Shown: piece after piece, positions 8,939 to 15,706 of the stretch
Numbering within the stretch: the first letter of the stretch is position 1
Layout: the number at the start of each line of letters is the position of its first letter
Assembly (NCBI GenBank): GCA_903835655.1
Contig: CAILNT010000118.1
Coordinates: forward strand, 1 to 51,714
Reading direction: 5' to 3'
DNA: 51,714 nt
Source of the DNA: an uncultured Pseudomonadota bacterium
Lineage (GTDB): Bacteria > Pseudomonadota > Gammaproteobacteria > Burkholderiales > Thiobacillaceae
Notes under the pieces: generated by a model
Database searches by the model: none
Seen by the model: only the letters and a program-made list of their open reading frames with translations
What the model was told of the DNA's origin: nothing
Position numbers and translations under genes: made by a program

Positions 8939-9460
8939 TCACACGGACCGACTATCGGCCAGCCAGTCCCGGAACAGCCAGGCCAGGGCGGCCAGCATCA
9001 GACTCCAGCCGAGGAAGGCGGTGAAACCGGCGATGCGCGTGTCCGCCGCGAGCACATCCCAACGGGTAAAAATCTCGCTCCAGTCGTGTTCGCCCCCGCC
9101 GACCAGCGGCAGCTGATGGGCGCGCGCATCGGCCATGTAGCGCGCCACGTTGAGCAGATTCTCGCCCAGCCAGACCAGGCCGAATGCCGACCCCACCGAC
9201 TCTCCCTGACGCCGGAAGTGCCAGGCGACCAGCAAGGGGAAGCTCAACTGAAACAGGGTGCCGCCGTACACCATCAGGCGGGCGCTCAGGAGGCCGACGA
9301 GGGGATGACCGGCCTCGTGGAGGGCCAGATTGGCGCTGTCCAGGATCGGCACCCAGTCCTCCCCGGATTTCATCCGGGCAAACACGATGTACACCGCGAA
9401 CAACGCCACGCCCAGGAATCCGCCCAGGGTCACCCGGTGCGGGCCGGAATCAGGGGGCAT
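8939..9460 (-). CDS. Integral membrane HEAGH (HExxH) putative metallopeptidase in the hyp operon
   Basis: 173 residues with about four membrane segments (roughly 12-28, 62-82, 90-108, 143-165). LALHEAGHPL contains a zincin-type HExxH motif (His48, Glu49, His52), and a second polar cluster, ARYMADARAHQLPL followed by GGGEHDW at 121-127, could supply a further metal ligand (Asp111, Glu124, His125 or Asp126). The layout recalls intramembrane M50-like proteases, but the NPDG motif of that family is missing. From memory this is an uncharacterised family. It overlaps hypD by 11 bases and precedes hypE, so it is expressed with the hydrogenase assembly genes; its role there is unknown. It is not the soluble HupD/HyaD-type maturation protease. 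Confidence 0.72.
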   Translation of the reverse strand: MPPDSGPHRVTLGGFLGVALFAVYIVFARMKSGEDWVPILDSANLALHEAGHPLVGLLSARLMVYGGTLFQLSFPLLVAWHFRRQGESVGSAFGLVWLGENLLNVARYMADARAHQLPLVGGGEHDWSEIFTRWDVLAADTRIAGFTAFLGWSLMLAALAWLFRDWLADSRSV

Positions 9461-10601
9461 GACTCGATATGGCTACCGCGGCATCCTTGTAGCGGCCATA
9501 GGTGTAGTGCGCGGCGCATGCGCCCTCGCTGGACACCATGCAGGAGCCCATCGGGTTCTCCGGCGTGCATACCGTGCCGAATATCTTGCAGTCGGTCGGT
9601 CGCTTCACCCCGCGCAGGATCGCGCCGCATTCGCAGGCCTTGTTGTCCTCCACCTTCACGTATTCCAGGGTATAGCGGCGCTCGGCGTCGTACTCGCCAT
9701 AACACTCGCGAATCCTCAAGGCGGAATTTGGCACTTCGCCCAGGCCGCGCCATTCGAAGCTGGGACGCAACTCGAACACCTCCGCGACCAGTTTCTGCGC
9801 CTTGACGTTGCCCTCGCGCGTGACCGCGCGGCTGAACTCATTCTCCACTTCCGCCCGGCCTTCGTTGACCTGGCGCACCAGCATGAGGATGGCCTGCATC
9901 ATGTCCAGCGGCTCGAAGCCGGCGATCACCACGGGCTTGTGGAACTGTGCGGCGAAGCCTTCATAGGGGCGGCTGCCGATCACCGTCGAGACGTGGGCGG
10001 GGCCGACGAAGCCGTCGAGCGGCACAGCACCCGGTTCCGCGACCGCCGGCGAATCCAGGATATTCATGATGGCAGCCGGGGTGAGCACGTGGCAGCAGAG
10101 CACGCTGAAGTTCTTCAGGCCCTCACTCGCCGCCTGGAGGATGGCCACGGCGGTCGGCGGCGTGGTGGTCTCGAAGCCGATGGCGAAGAACACCACTTCC
10201 CTGTCCGGATGGTCGCGGGCGACCTTGAGCGCATCGCTGACCGCGTAGACCATGCGGATGTCGCCCCCCCTGGCCTTCGCGCGCAGCAGTGACAAGCCAC
10301 CGGATGCCGGCACGCGCACGGTGTCGGCATAGGTGCAGAGGATGACGCCGTCCTCCAGCGCCAGCTTGATCGCCAGATCGATGCGGCCTATGGGTAGCAC
10401 GCACACCGGGCAGCCCGGGCCGTGGATCATGCGCACCTCCGAAGGAAGCAGGTCGGGCAATCCGTAGCGGGCGATGGCATGGGTGTGGCCGCCGCAAAAC
10501 TCCATGAAGTTGTAGCGGCGCGCCGGGCTCACCGCGGCCGCGATGGCGCGGGCGATGCCCTGGGCCACGTTCCCGTCGCGAAATTCGTCGATGAATTTCA
10601 T
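9450..10601 (-). CDS. hypD: Hydrogenase maturation protein HypD
   Basis: 383 residues. With HypC, HypD forms the scaffold on which the Fe(CN)2CO group is built. It shows the expected motifs in order: MKFIDEFRDG, EFCGGHTHAI, HGPGCPVCVLP, FFAIGFETTTP, and a C-terminal cluster-binding region with CECGAILRG, DCKIFG and SCMVSSEGAC that holds the [4Fe-4S] cluster. The true start is the ATG at 10601, which overlaps the hypC stop as ATGA; the open frame continues upstream without coding sense. The 3' end overlaps the HEAGH gene by 11 bases. Length and motifs are normal for the family. Confidence 0.96.
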   Translation of the reverse strand: MKFIDEFRDGNVAQGIARAIAAAVSPARRYNFMEFCGGHTHAIARYGLPDLLPSEVRMIHGPGCPVCVLPIGRIDLAIKLALEDGVILCTYADTVRVPASGGLSLLRAKARGGDIRMVYAVSDALKVARDHPDREVVFFAIGFETTTPPTAVAILQAASEGLKNFSVLCCHVLTPAAIMNILDSPAVAEPGAVPLDGFVGPAHVSTVIGSRPYEGFAAQFHKPVVIAGFEPLDMMQAILMLVRQVNEGRAEVENEFSRAVTREGNVKAQKLVAEVFELRPSFEWRGLGEVPNSALRIRECYGEYDAERRYTLEYVKVEDNKACECGAILRGVKRPTDCKIFGTVCTPENPMGSCMVSSEGACAAHYTYGRYKDAAVAISSHAP

Positions 10602-10828
10602 GCCGCGGGCTCCATCAACCCGGCTTCCGCCATCAAGGCCAGGGTCCGAGCGGCCTCCTCGGGGTCGAGTCGAGTGAGGGCGAAGCCGACGTGGACGATG
10701 ACGTAATCGCCCACGACCACACCTTCCACCAGGGCCAGGGAGATGTCCTTCTTCACTCCGCCCAGTTCGACGATGGCCACGTCGTTGTCGTTGATTTCCA
10801 CCACGCGGGCGGGGATGGCTAAGCACAT
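10598..10828 (-). CDS. hypC: Hydrogenase assembly chaperone HypC
   Basis: 76 residues, beginning MCLAIPARVVEI. Cys2, exposed after Met removal, binds the iron precursor and the large-subunit apoprotein. The internal ELGGVKKDISLALVE and GDYVIVHVGFALTRLD segments are the conserved beta-barrel core. It shares an ATGA overlap with hypD downstream and a 10-base overlap with hypF upstream, so the three are translationally coupled. In some organisms a paralogue, HupF/HypC2, occurs; the position between hypF and hypD favours true HypC. Confidence 0.95.
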   Translation of the reverse strand: MCLAIPARVVEINDNDVAIVELGGVKKDISLALVEGVVVGDYVIVHVGFALTRLDPEEAARTLALMAEAGLMEPAA

Positions 10829-13230
10829 GATGTGGTTCCTCGTTCGATAAGCTGCATGCCAATCCAGGCCTGGCCCAGGCTCAAACCGCCGTCATTGGGC
10901 GGCGCCTGGCAAGCGGACAATACATTGAAGCCGCGCGCGGTCAAGTGCGCCCCGAGGTCGCGGCTCAAGATGTGGTTCAGGAAGCAACCGCCGCCCAGCG
11001 CGATCGTGGCGAGGCCTTGCCGGCGCGCGGCGCGTTCGGCCCAGTCCGCCAGCGCCAGGGACAAGGTGGCGTGGAACAGCGCGGCCCCTTGCGCTACATC
11101 GGACGCATCGGCCAGACGCGCGAGCAGGGGCAGGAGGTCGAGCTGGCCGTCATCGTGTAGCCGGTAGCCATCGGCCCACGCCGGCACCGTGCCGTGCCGT
11201 TCCGCCCATCCCTCCAGCAACATGGCCGCCTGACCCTCGTAGGCCATGACCTCACACACGCCCAGCAGGCCGGCGGCCGCGTCGAAATAGCGGCCGAGGC
11301 TGGTGCTGGCCGGGCCGCCGCGCGACAGCAGCTGCCGCAACGAACGCGCCCCCGAGCGATCGAAAAAACGCCGGGCGATCTCCTCGCCGCGGCCAAGGAG
11401 ATGCAAGGCCGCCGCCGCCATGCGCCAGGGCTCCTGTGCAGCCTTGTCGCCGCCGGGAAGAGGCAGGGGCAGGAGATGGCCCAGGCGAGTGAAATCGGGG
11501 CCATCCAGGCGCAGCAACTCGCCGCCCCAGGCGCCACCGTCACCGTCGCCCAGGCCGACGCCGTCCAGCGCCAGGCCCAGGATGGGGGTGTCGACCCCAT
11601 GTTCCGCCGCCACGGCGGCGATGTGGGCGTGGTGATGCTGAACGGCGCTGGCCGGCACGCCCCAGCGTTCGGCCAAGGCCCAAGCGTGGCGGCTGCTGAA
11701 GAAATCCGGGTGCAGGTCGCAGGCGATGGCCTCCGGACGCACTTGCAGGAGATCGAGCAGATGCGCGCTCACTTCCATCAGCATGTTGCACGTCGCCGCG
11801 TTGTCGAGGCCACCGATGTGCTGGGAGAGAAAGGCTTCGTCGCCGCGCGTGACGCAGACCGTGTTCTTGAGATAACCGCCCAGCGCCAGGACGCAGCGGC
11901 CCGCGCGCGGCAGGCGGATGGCGCGCGGCGTATAGCCACGGGCGCGGCGGATGAACTGGAAGTTGGCGCGGGGCGGCTGGCCGCCGGCGACCTGCCCGCC
12001 GACCCGGACGACGGAGTCGTCCGAACGCACGACGATGTCGCGGTCATGCAGCAGCAGCGCATCGGCGATGCCAGCCAGACGTTCGCGCGCCTCTTCGTTG
12101 GCGATCACCAGGGGCTCGCCGCCGGGGTTGGCGCTGGTCATGACCAGGAGCAAGGGGTGCTGGGTCTGCATCCAGGCCGTGCCGGCGGGCGCGCCGATGG
12201 CTTCATGGAACAGCAACCAGTGGATCGGCGTGTGCGGCAGCATCACGCCCAGCCAGGCCAGGCCAGGCGCGATGCCGGGAAAATCCATTCCCGGCTTCTT
12301 GCGCAGCAGGACGATGGGCCGCTCTGGCGATTGCAGCAGCGCGGCTTCCACGGCATCGATCTCCACATGCGCGGCGATGGATGCCAGATTGGCTGCCATC
12401 AAGGCGAAGGGTTTTTCCTCGCGATTCTTGCGTTCACGCAGGCTTTGCACCGCCGCGGCATCGCGCGCGTCGCAAGCCAGGTGGAAGCCGCCCAGTCCCT
12501 TGATGGCGACGATCCCGCCGGCCCGGAGGAGGCGCAGGGTTGTGGCGATGGGGTCTCCCCCGAGAGAGAGGGAGGGGGCAGCAGCGGGAGTGCCGGCGCC
12601 CTCACCCTCACCCCCGTCCCCTCTCCCATCCACGGGAGAAGGGAGCGAAGCCAGCCACAGTTGGGGGCCGCATGCCGGGCAGGCGATCGGTTCGGCATGG
12701 AAACGCCGATTCGCCGGGTCGCGGTACTCGCGTTCGCACGCCGGACACAGGGGAAACGCCGCCATGCTGGTCTGCGCCCGATCGTAGGGCAAACGCCGCG
12801 TAAGGCTGTAGCGCGGGCCGCAGTGGGTGCAATTGATGAAGGCATGACGGTGGCGCCGGTCGCCCACGTCGAACATCTCCGCCAGGCAGTCCGGACAGAC
12901 GGCGGTATCGGGGCCGATCAGGGTGGCCGCTTTGCCGTCGCCGCTCTCGACGATGCCGAACGCCACGAATTCGCCCGTAGCCGGCGCATCGCGCCAATCC
13001 AGGTCGCGCACCTGGGCGCGCGGCGGGATTTCCAGGGGCAAGCGCCGGGTGAAGGCCGCGATCGCGTCCGTATCGCCTTCCAGCAGGATTTCCACCCCGG
13101 CGGCGTCGTTGCGCACCCAGCCGACCAGCCGCAAGGCCTGCGCCAGATGCCAGACACAGGGGCGGAAACCGACCCCCTGGACGATGCCGGTGACGCGCAA
13201 ATGGCGCCGGATGAGCTTGGGGCCGTGCAT
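10819..13230 (-). CDS. hypF: Carbamoyltransferase HypF (with repeat-derived insert)
   Basis: 803 residues. HypF converts carbamoyl phosphate and ATP to a carbamoyl group and transfers it to HypE. Domains in order: acylphosphatase (VTGIVQGVGFRPCVW, about 8-95), two zinc fingers (CPDC...CTHC and CPAC...CPAC, about 110-190), YrdC-like (about 228-400, including KGLGGFHLACDA), and Kae1-like (about 410-803, with HHHAHIAAVAAEHG and GGGCFLNHIL). Between the second finger and the YrdC domain about 30 residues rich in Gly, Pro and Ala (about 196-226) come from an in-frame REP-like sequence, described separately. Start ATG 13230 lies 11 bases after hypB; the same frame stays open across hypB but is not coding there. 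Confidence 0.94.
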   Translation of the reverse strand: MHGPKLIRRHLRVTGIVQGVGFRPCVWHLAQALRLVGWVRNDAAGVEILLEGDTDAIAAFTRRLPLEIPPRAQVRDLDWRDAPATGEFVAFGIVESGDGKAATLIGPDTAVCPDCLAEMFDVGDRRHRHAFINCTHCGPRYSLTRRLPYDRAQTSMAAFPLCPACEREYRDPANRRFHAEPIACPACGPQLWLASLPSPVDGRGDGGEGEGAGTPAAAPSLSLGGDPIATTLRLLRAGGIVAIKGLGGFHLACDARDAAAVQSLRERKNREEKPFALMAANLASIAAHVEIDAVEAALLQSPERPIVLLRKKPGMDFPGIAPGLAWLGVMLPHTPIHWLLFHEAIGAPAGTAWMQTQHPLLLVMTSANPGGEPLVIANEEARERLAGIADALLLHDRDIVVRSDDSVVRVGGQVAGGQPPRANFQFIRRARGYTPRAIRLPRAGRCVLALGGYLKNTVCVTRGDEAFLSQHIGGLDNAATCNMLMEVSAHLLDLLQVRPEAIACDLHPDFFSSRHAWALAERWGVPASAVQHHHAHIAAVAAEHGVDTPILGLALDGVGLGDGDGGAWGGELLRLDGPDFTRLGHLLPLPLPGGDKAAQEPWRMAAAALHLLGRGEEIARRFFDRSGARSLRQLLSRGGPASTSLGRYFDAAAGLLGVCEVMAYEGQAAMLLEGWAERHGTVPAWADGYRLHDDGQLDLLPLLARLADASDVAQGAALFHATLSLALADWAERAARRQGLATIALGGGCFLNHILSRDLGAHLTARGFNVLSACQAPPNDGGLSLGQAWIGMQLIERGTTSCA
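12554..12644. repeat. REP-like GC-rich palindromic repeat inside hypF
   Basis: The plus strand here has two arms resembling the common intergenic CCCTCACCCC...CCCTCTCCC...GGGAGAAGGG type of dispersed repeat, with purine-rich GAGAGAGAGGGAGGGGG on one side and CCCCCGTCCCCTCTCCC on the other. It is translated in frame as a low-complexity Gly/Pro/Ala/Glu linker within HypF. The length has kept the reading frame. I infer insertion because other HypF proteins run nearly directly from the second zinc finger into the YrdC domain. Confidence 0.65.
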
Positions 13231-13241
13231 GGTGCCGAGGC

Positions 13242-14066
13242 TCAGCCCTCGGCCCCCGCTACCCGGCCCGCGGCGCTGTTTTTCACGCCTTCGGCCAGCC
13301 AGGCGAGCCAGCGTTCCATGCCAACGCCGGTCGTGGCGGAGACCTGGAGCACCTCCAGCTTTGGGTTGATGCGGCGCGCGTAGTCGATGCACCGCTCCAC
13401 GTCGAAGCTGAGGTAGGGCAGCAAGTCGATCTTGTTGAGCAGCATCAAGTCGGCGGCGTGGAACATGTCGGGATATTTCAACGGCTTGTCCTCGCCCTCC
13501 GTCACCGAGAGGATCACCACCTTGTGCGCTTCGCCCAGGTCGAAGCCGGCCGGGCAGACCAGGTTGCCGACGTTCTCGATCATCAAGAGGCCATCGTCGG
13601 CCAGGTTCAACTGTTCCAGCGCGTGCCCGACCATGTGGGCATCGAGGTGGCAACCGCGGCCCGTGTTCACCTGGATCGCCGCGGCGCCGGTCGCGCGGAT
13701 GCGGTCGGCATCCATGCTGGTCTGCTGGTCGCCTTCCACCACCGCCAGCGGCAACTGGCCGGCGAGTGCCGTGATGCTCTTGACCAGCAAAGTGGTCTTG
13801 CCGGAACCGGGACTGGAGACCAGATTGACGGCAAACAACCCGTGCTGGGCGAAGTAGCGCCGGTTCTCGGCGGCATAGGCGTTGTTCTTGCCCAGAATGT
13901 CCTGCTCGATCTGCACCATGCGCGCCTGGGAGAGGCCCGGAGCGTGGGCATGCGCGGCCCCCAGCCCATAATGGTGACCCCCGTGGTGCTCGTGGTACTG
14001 CCCGTGGGCATGCTCGTGGCCCTCGATCTTCGTCTCGCCCTGGCCGCAGCCGCATACGCTACACAT
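13242..14066 (-). CDS. hypB: Hydrogenase nickel incorporation GTPase HypB
   Basis: 274 residues. GTPase that, with HypA, loads nickel into the large subunit. It starts [11 protein letters not shown], the high-affinity CxxCGC nickel site, then has a His-rich stretch at about 17-43 ([10 protein letters not shown] and neighbours) that can store nickel. The G domain follows: [11 protein letters not shown] (P-loop), [13 protein letters not shown], the metal-site [21 protein letters not shown], and [10 protein letters not shown] (NKxD). I chose ATG 14066 because GGAGAG lies 4 bases upstream; a start 12 bases earlier is less likely. Spacing is 15 bases from hypA and 11 to hypF. Confidence 0.95.
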   Translation of the reverse strand: MCSVCGCGQGETKIEGHEHAHGQYHEHHGGHHYGLGAAHAHAPGLSQARMVQIEQDILGKNNAYAAENRRYFAQHGLFAVNLVSSPGSGKTTLLVKSITALAGQLPLAVVEGDQQTSMDADRIRATGAAAIQVNTGRGCHLDAHMVGHALEQLNLADDGLLMIENVGNLVCPAGFDLGEAHKVVILSVTEGEDKPLKYPDMFHAADLMLLNKIDLLPYLSFDVERCIDYARRINPKLEVLQVSATTGVGMERWLAWLAEGVKNSAAGRVAGAEG

Positions 14067-14081
14067 CGTTCTCTCCAATAA

Positions 14082-14423
14082 TTACTCGACCAACAAATCC
14101 TTGACCCGCATTTCCGTGCCGCCGGTGGCTTGCACCTGATAGCTACCGCATTTCGGGCAGGCATCGTAGAGCGCCACCACCGTGACGGTCTCGCCGCAAT
14201 CCAGACAGTAGCCCTGGCCGGGCAGGCGTTCCAGTTCGACGCGCGCGCCTTCCGCGACGCTGCCTCGGAACACGGCGTCGAGACAGAAGGTCAAGGCCTC
14301 GGGTTCCACCCCGGCCAACGCGCCGATCTCCAGGCGCACTTCGGTCACCCGGCGAAACCCCTGTTTGCCGGCGGCATCCTCGACGATCTGGAGGATGCCC
14401 TCGGCCAGCGCCATCTCATGCAT
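14082..14423 (-). CDS. hypA: Hydrogenase nickel incorporation protein HypA
   Basis: 113 residues. Nickel chaperone partner of HypB. The start MHEMALAEGIL carries the nickel-binding His2; the zinc site is the pair of CxxC motifs in GYCLDCGE and DACPKCGS. The ATG at 14423 overlaps the end of hupK by 8 bases, giving translational coupling. Length is typical of the family. The open frame runs further upstream inside hupK but that part is not coding. Confidence 0.95.
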   Translation of the reverse strand: MHEMALAEGILQIVEDAAGKQGFRRVTEVRLEIGALAGVEPEALTFCLDAVFRGSVAEGARVELERLPGQGYCLDCGETVTVVALYDACPKCGSYQVQATGGTEMRVKDLLVE

Positions 14424-15465
14424 TCCGTACCTCGATCGCGTAAGCCACACATGGGTCCAGCGACTCGCAAAGATGCCGTGCGTACGTCGCCAGATCGGGT
14501 CCCGGCGGGAGCGCGGCCAGGGCCTGCGGCAGGCTGCCATCGGGATGAAAGTTCCATTCGGTCGGAGCGATGATGCGGTACTGATCCACCCGGCCGGCGC
14601 GCAAGCGCACCACATGGAGCAGGAGGCCGCGGGCGGTTTCCACCCCGGCCATTCCGATGCCTGCACCCAGCGACCAGGCGCGCACCAGGGCCTGGTCGGC
14701 GGGGATGCCGGCGGCGCAGCGCCCCGGCAGTTCAGCCAGTTCCAGCAGGCGGGCGAGCCCACGCGCACCCGCGCCTATGCCGTGCCGTGCGATCCACGCC
14801 GCCAGCAGGGGATGGTCCACGCGAGCGAGCGCGCCGGTCTCGGCGGGCACGCCATGGAGCGTGGGGCGGGCGCAAAAGTCCGGCACCTCCAGCGCCTGGC
14901 GCGCCAGATCGGCGGCGTCGGCATCGCTCATACGCCCCAGGGAAGGCAACACGCCGCGCACCGGGAGAACCCCTTCTTCCGCCGCGAACAGCCTGGCGGT
15001 GGGCGTCGCCGCCGCGGCCACCCAGGCCTCGAAGCCGGCCTGGTCGCGCGCCAGCCAGACCGCCCCCGGCTCGCCCAGCAATATCTGCACCCGTTCGGCC
15101 AGCACCCCGGCGAAGCGCTGCGGCTCGGGGGCGGCCTGGCGCAGCGCCAGCACGCCGGCTTGGCCTTCCGGCGTATCCTGGGGCGCGGCGAAGCGCCATA
15201 GATGTTCCAGCGCCAGCTCCTGCAACACGGCGGCTGTGCGCGCCCGGTCCACTTCCGGGCTGGGGGCTGCGCCCATCTCGCAGGCGGCCTGGGCTGCGAC
15301 CCGCTGCGCCTTGCCGCAGAGACTGAAGACCAGACCGGCGAGGTGTGCTGCTTCCTCGGGGCTGCGTCCGCCCAGAAGCTTCTGCGCCAGCTGCGGCCGC
15401 GTCGAGCGTATACGCACCCCCTCCGGGCATCCCAGGGCGATGTCGATGCGTCCTTCCAGGTTCAT
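14416..15465 (-). CDS. hupK: Hydrogenase expression/formation protein HupK (HoxV-like)
   Basis: 349 residues. HupK/HoxV resembles a [NiFe]-hydrogenase large subunit that has lost its metal-binding site and is thought to act as a scaffold in iron-ligand assembly for uptake hydrogenases. Two degenerate large-subunit signatures show this: FSLCGKAQ (Cys50) in place of RxCGxC, and SLDPCVAYAIEV (Cys339) at the C-terminus in place of DPCxxCxxH. The rest is Ala/Leu/Arg-rich. It is the first gene of the hyp operon and overlaps hypA. The ribosome site is weak. A MITE-like element ends 13 bases before its start codon, so its original leader may have been displaced. Confidence 0.85.
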   Translation of the reverse strand: MNLEGRIDIALGCPEGVRIRSTRPQLAQKLLGGRSPEEAAHLAGLVFSLCGKAQRVAAQAACEMGAAPSPEVDRARTAAVLQELALEHLWRFAAPQDTPEGQAGVLALRQAAPEPQRFAGVLAERVQILLGEPGAVWLARDQAGFEAWVAAAATPTARLFAAEEGVLPVRGVLPSLGRMSDADAADLARQALEVPDFCARPTLHGVPAETGALARVDHPLLAAWIARHGIGAGARGLARLLELAELPGRCAAGIPADQALVRAWSLGAGIGMAGVETARGLLLHVVRLRAGRVDQYRIIAPTEWNFHPDGSLPQALAALPPGPDLATYARHLCESLDPCVAYAIEVRNA

Positions 15466-15478
15466 GGGGACGGATTAT

Positions 15479-15706
15479 CCTTGATTCCTCAGTTGACCGC
15501 TCATCTTCCCCCGTGAGGCCCCATGAACATTGAGGTTTGCGCCTTCGACCACGCTCACCCTTTGGGTGAACCCGCTACGCACCCGCGCACGGCAGGCGAC
15601 GCCTGGAGCGGGCCGGATTCGTACGCGCTTGAGCGCCACGACTCCGCTCCCTTGCCAAACAACTCGCCAGACGCACACTCGGGCGTGTTCAACTGAGGAC
15701 TCAAGG
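15479..15706 (+). mobile_element. MITE-like element, copy A (228 bp)
   Basis: Ends are imperfect inverted repeats of about 20 bp: CCTTGATTCCTCAGTTGACC on the left and the complement of CCTTGAGTCCTCAGTTGAAC on the right. The interior aligns throughout with copy B at 49330-49568 in opposite orientation, with a diverged middle section. No transposase is encoded; a 57-codon frame starting MNIEVCAFDHAHPLG is present but has no known domain. Flanks ATTAT and ACTTT are at best a decayed 5-bp duplication. The right end supplies the last codon and stop of the GGDEF-EAL gene; the left end lies next to hupK. Confidence 0.75.

Noticed and set aside
11194-13383. 729-codon plus-strand frame opposite hypF
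   Set aside because: Shadow frame; HypF is supported by four recognisable domains on the minus strand.
14416-15465. Possible [NiFe]-hydrogenase large subunit
   Set aside because: Only one Cys of each large-subunit motif remains; size and position identify HupK, so no structural hydrogenase gene is present in the window.
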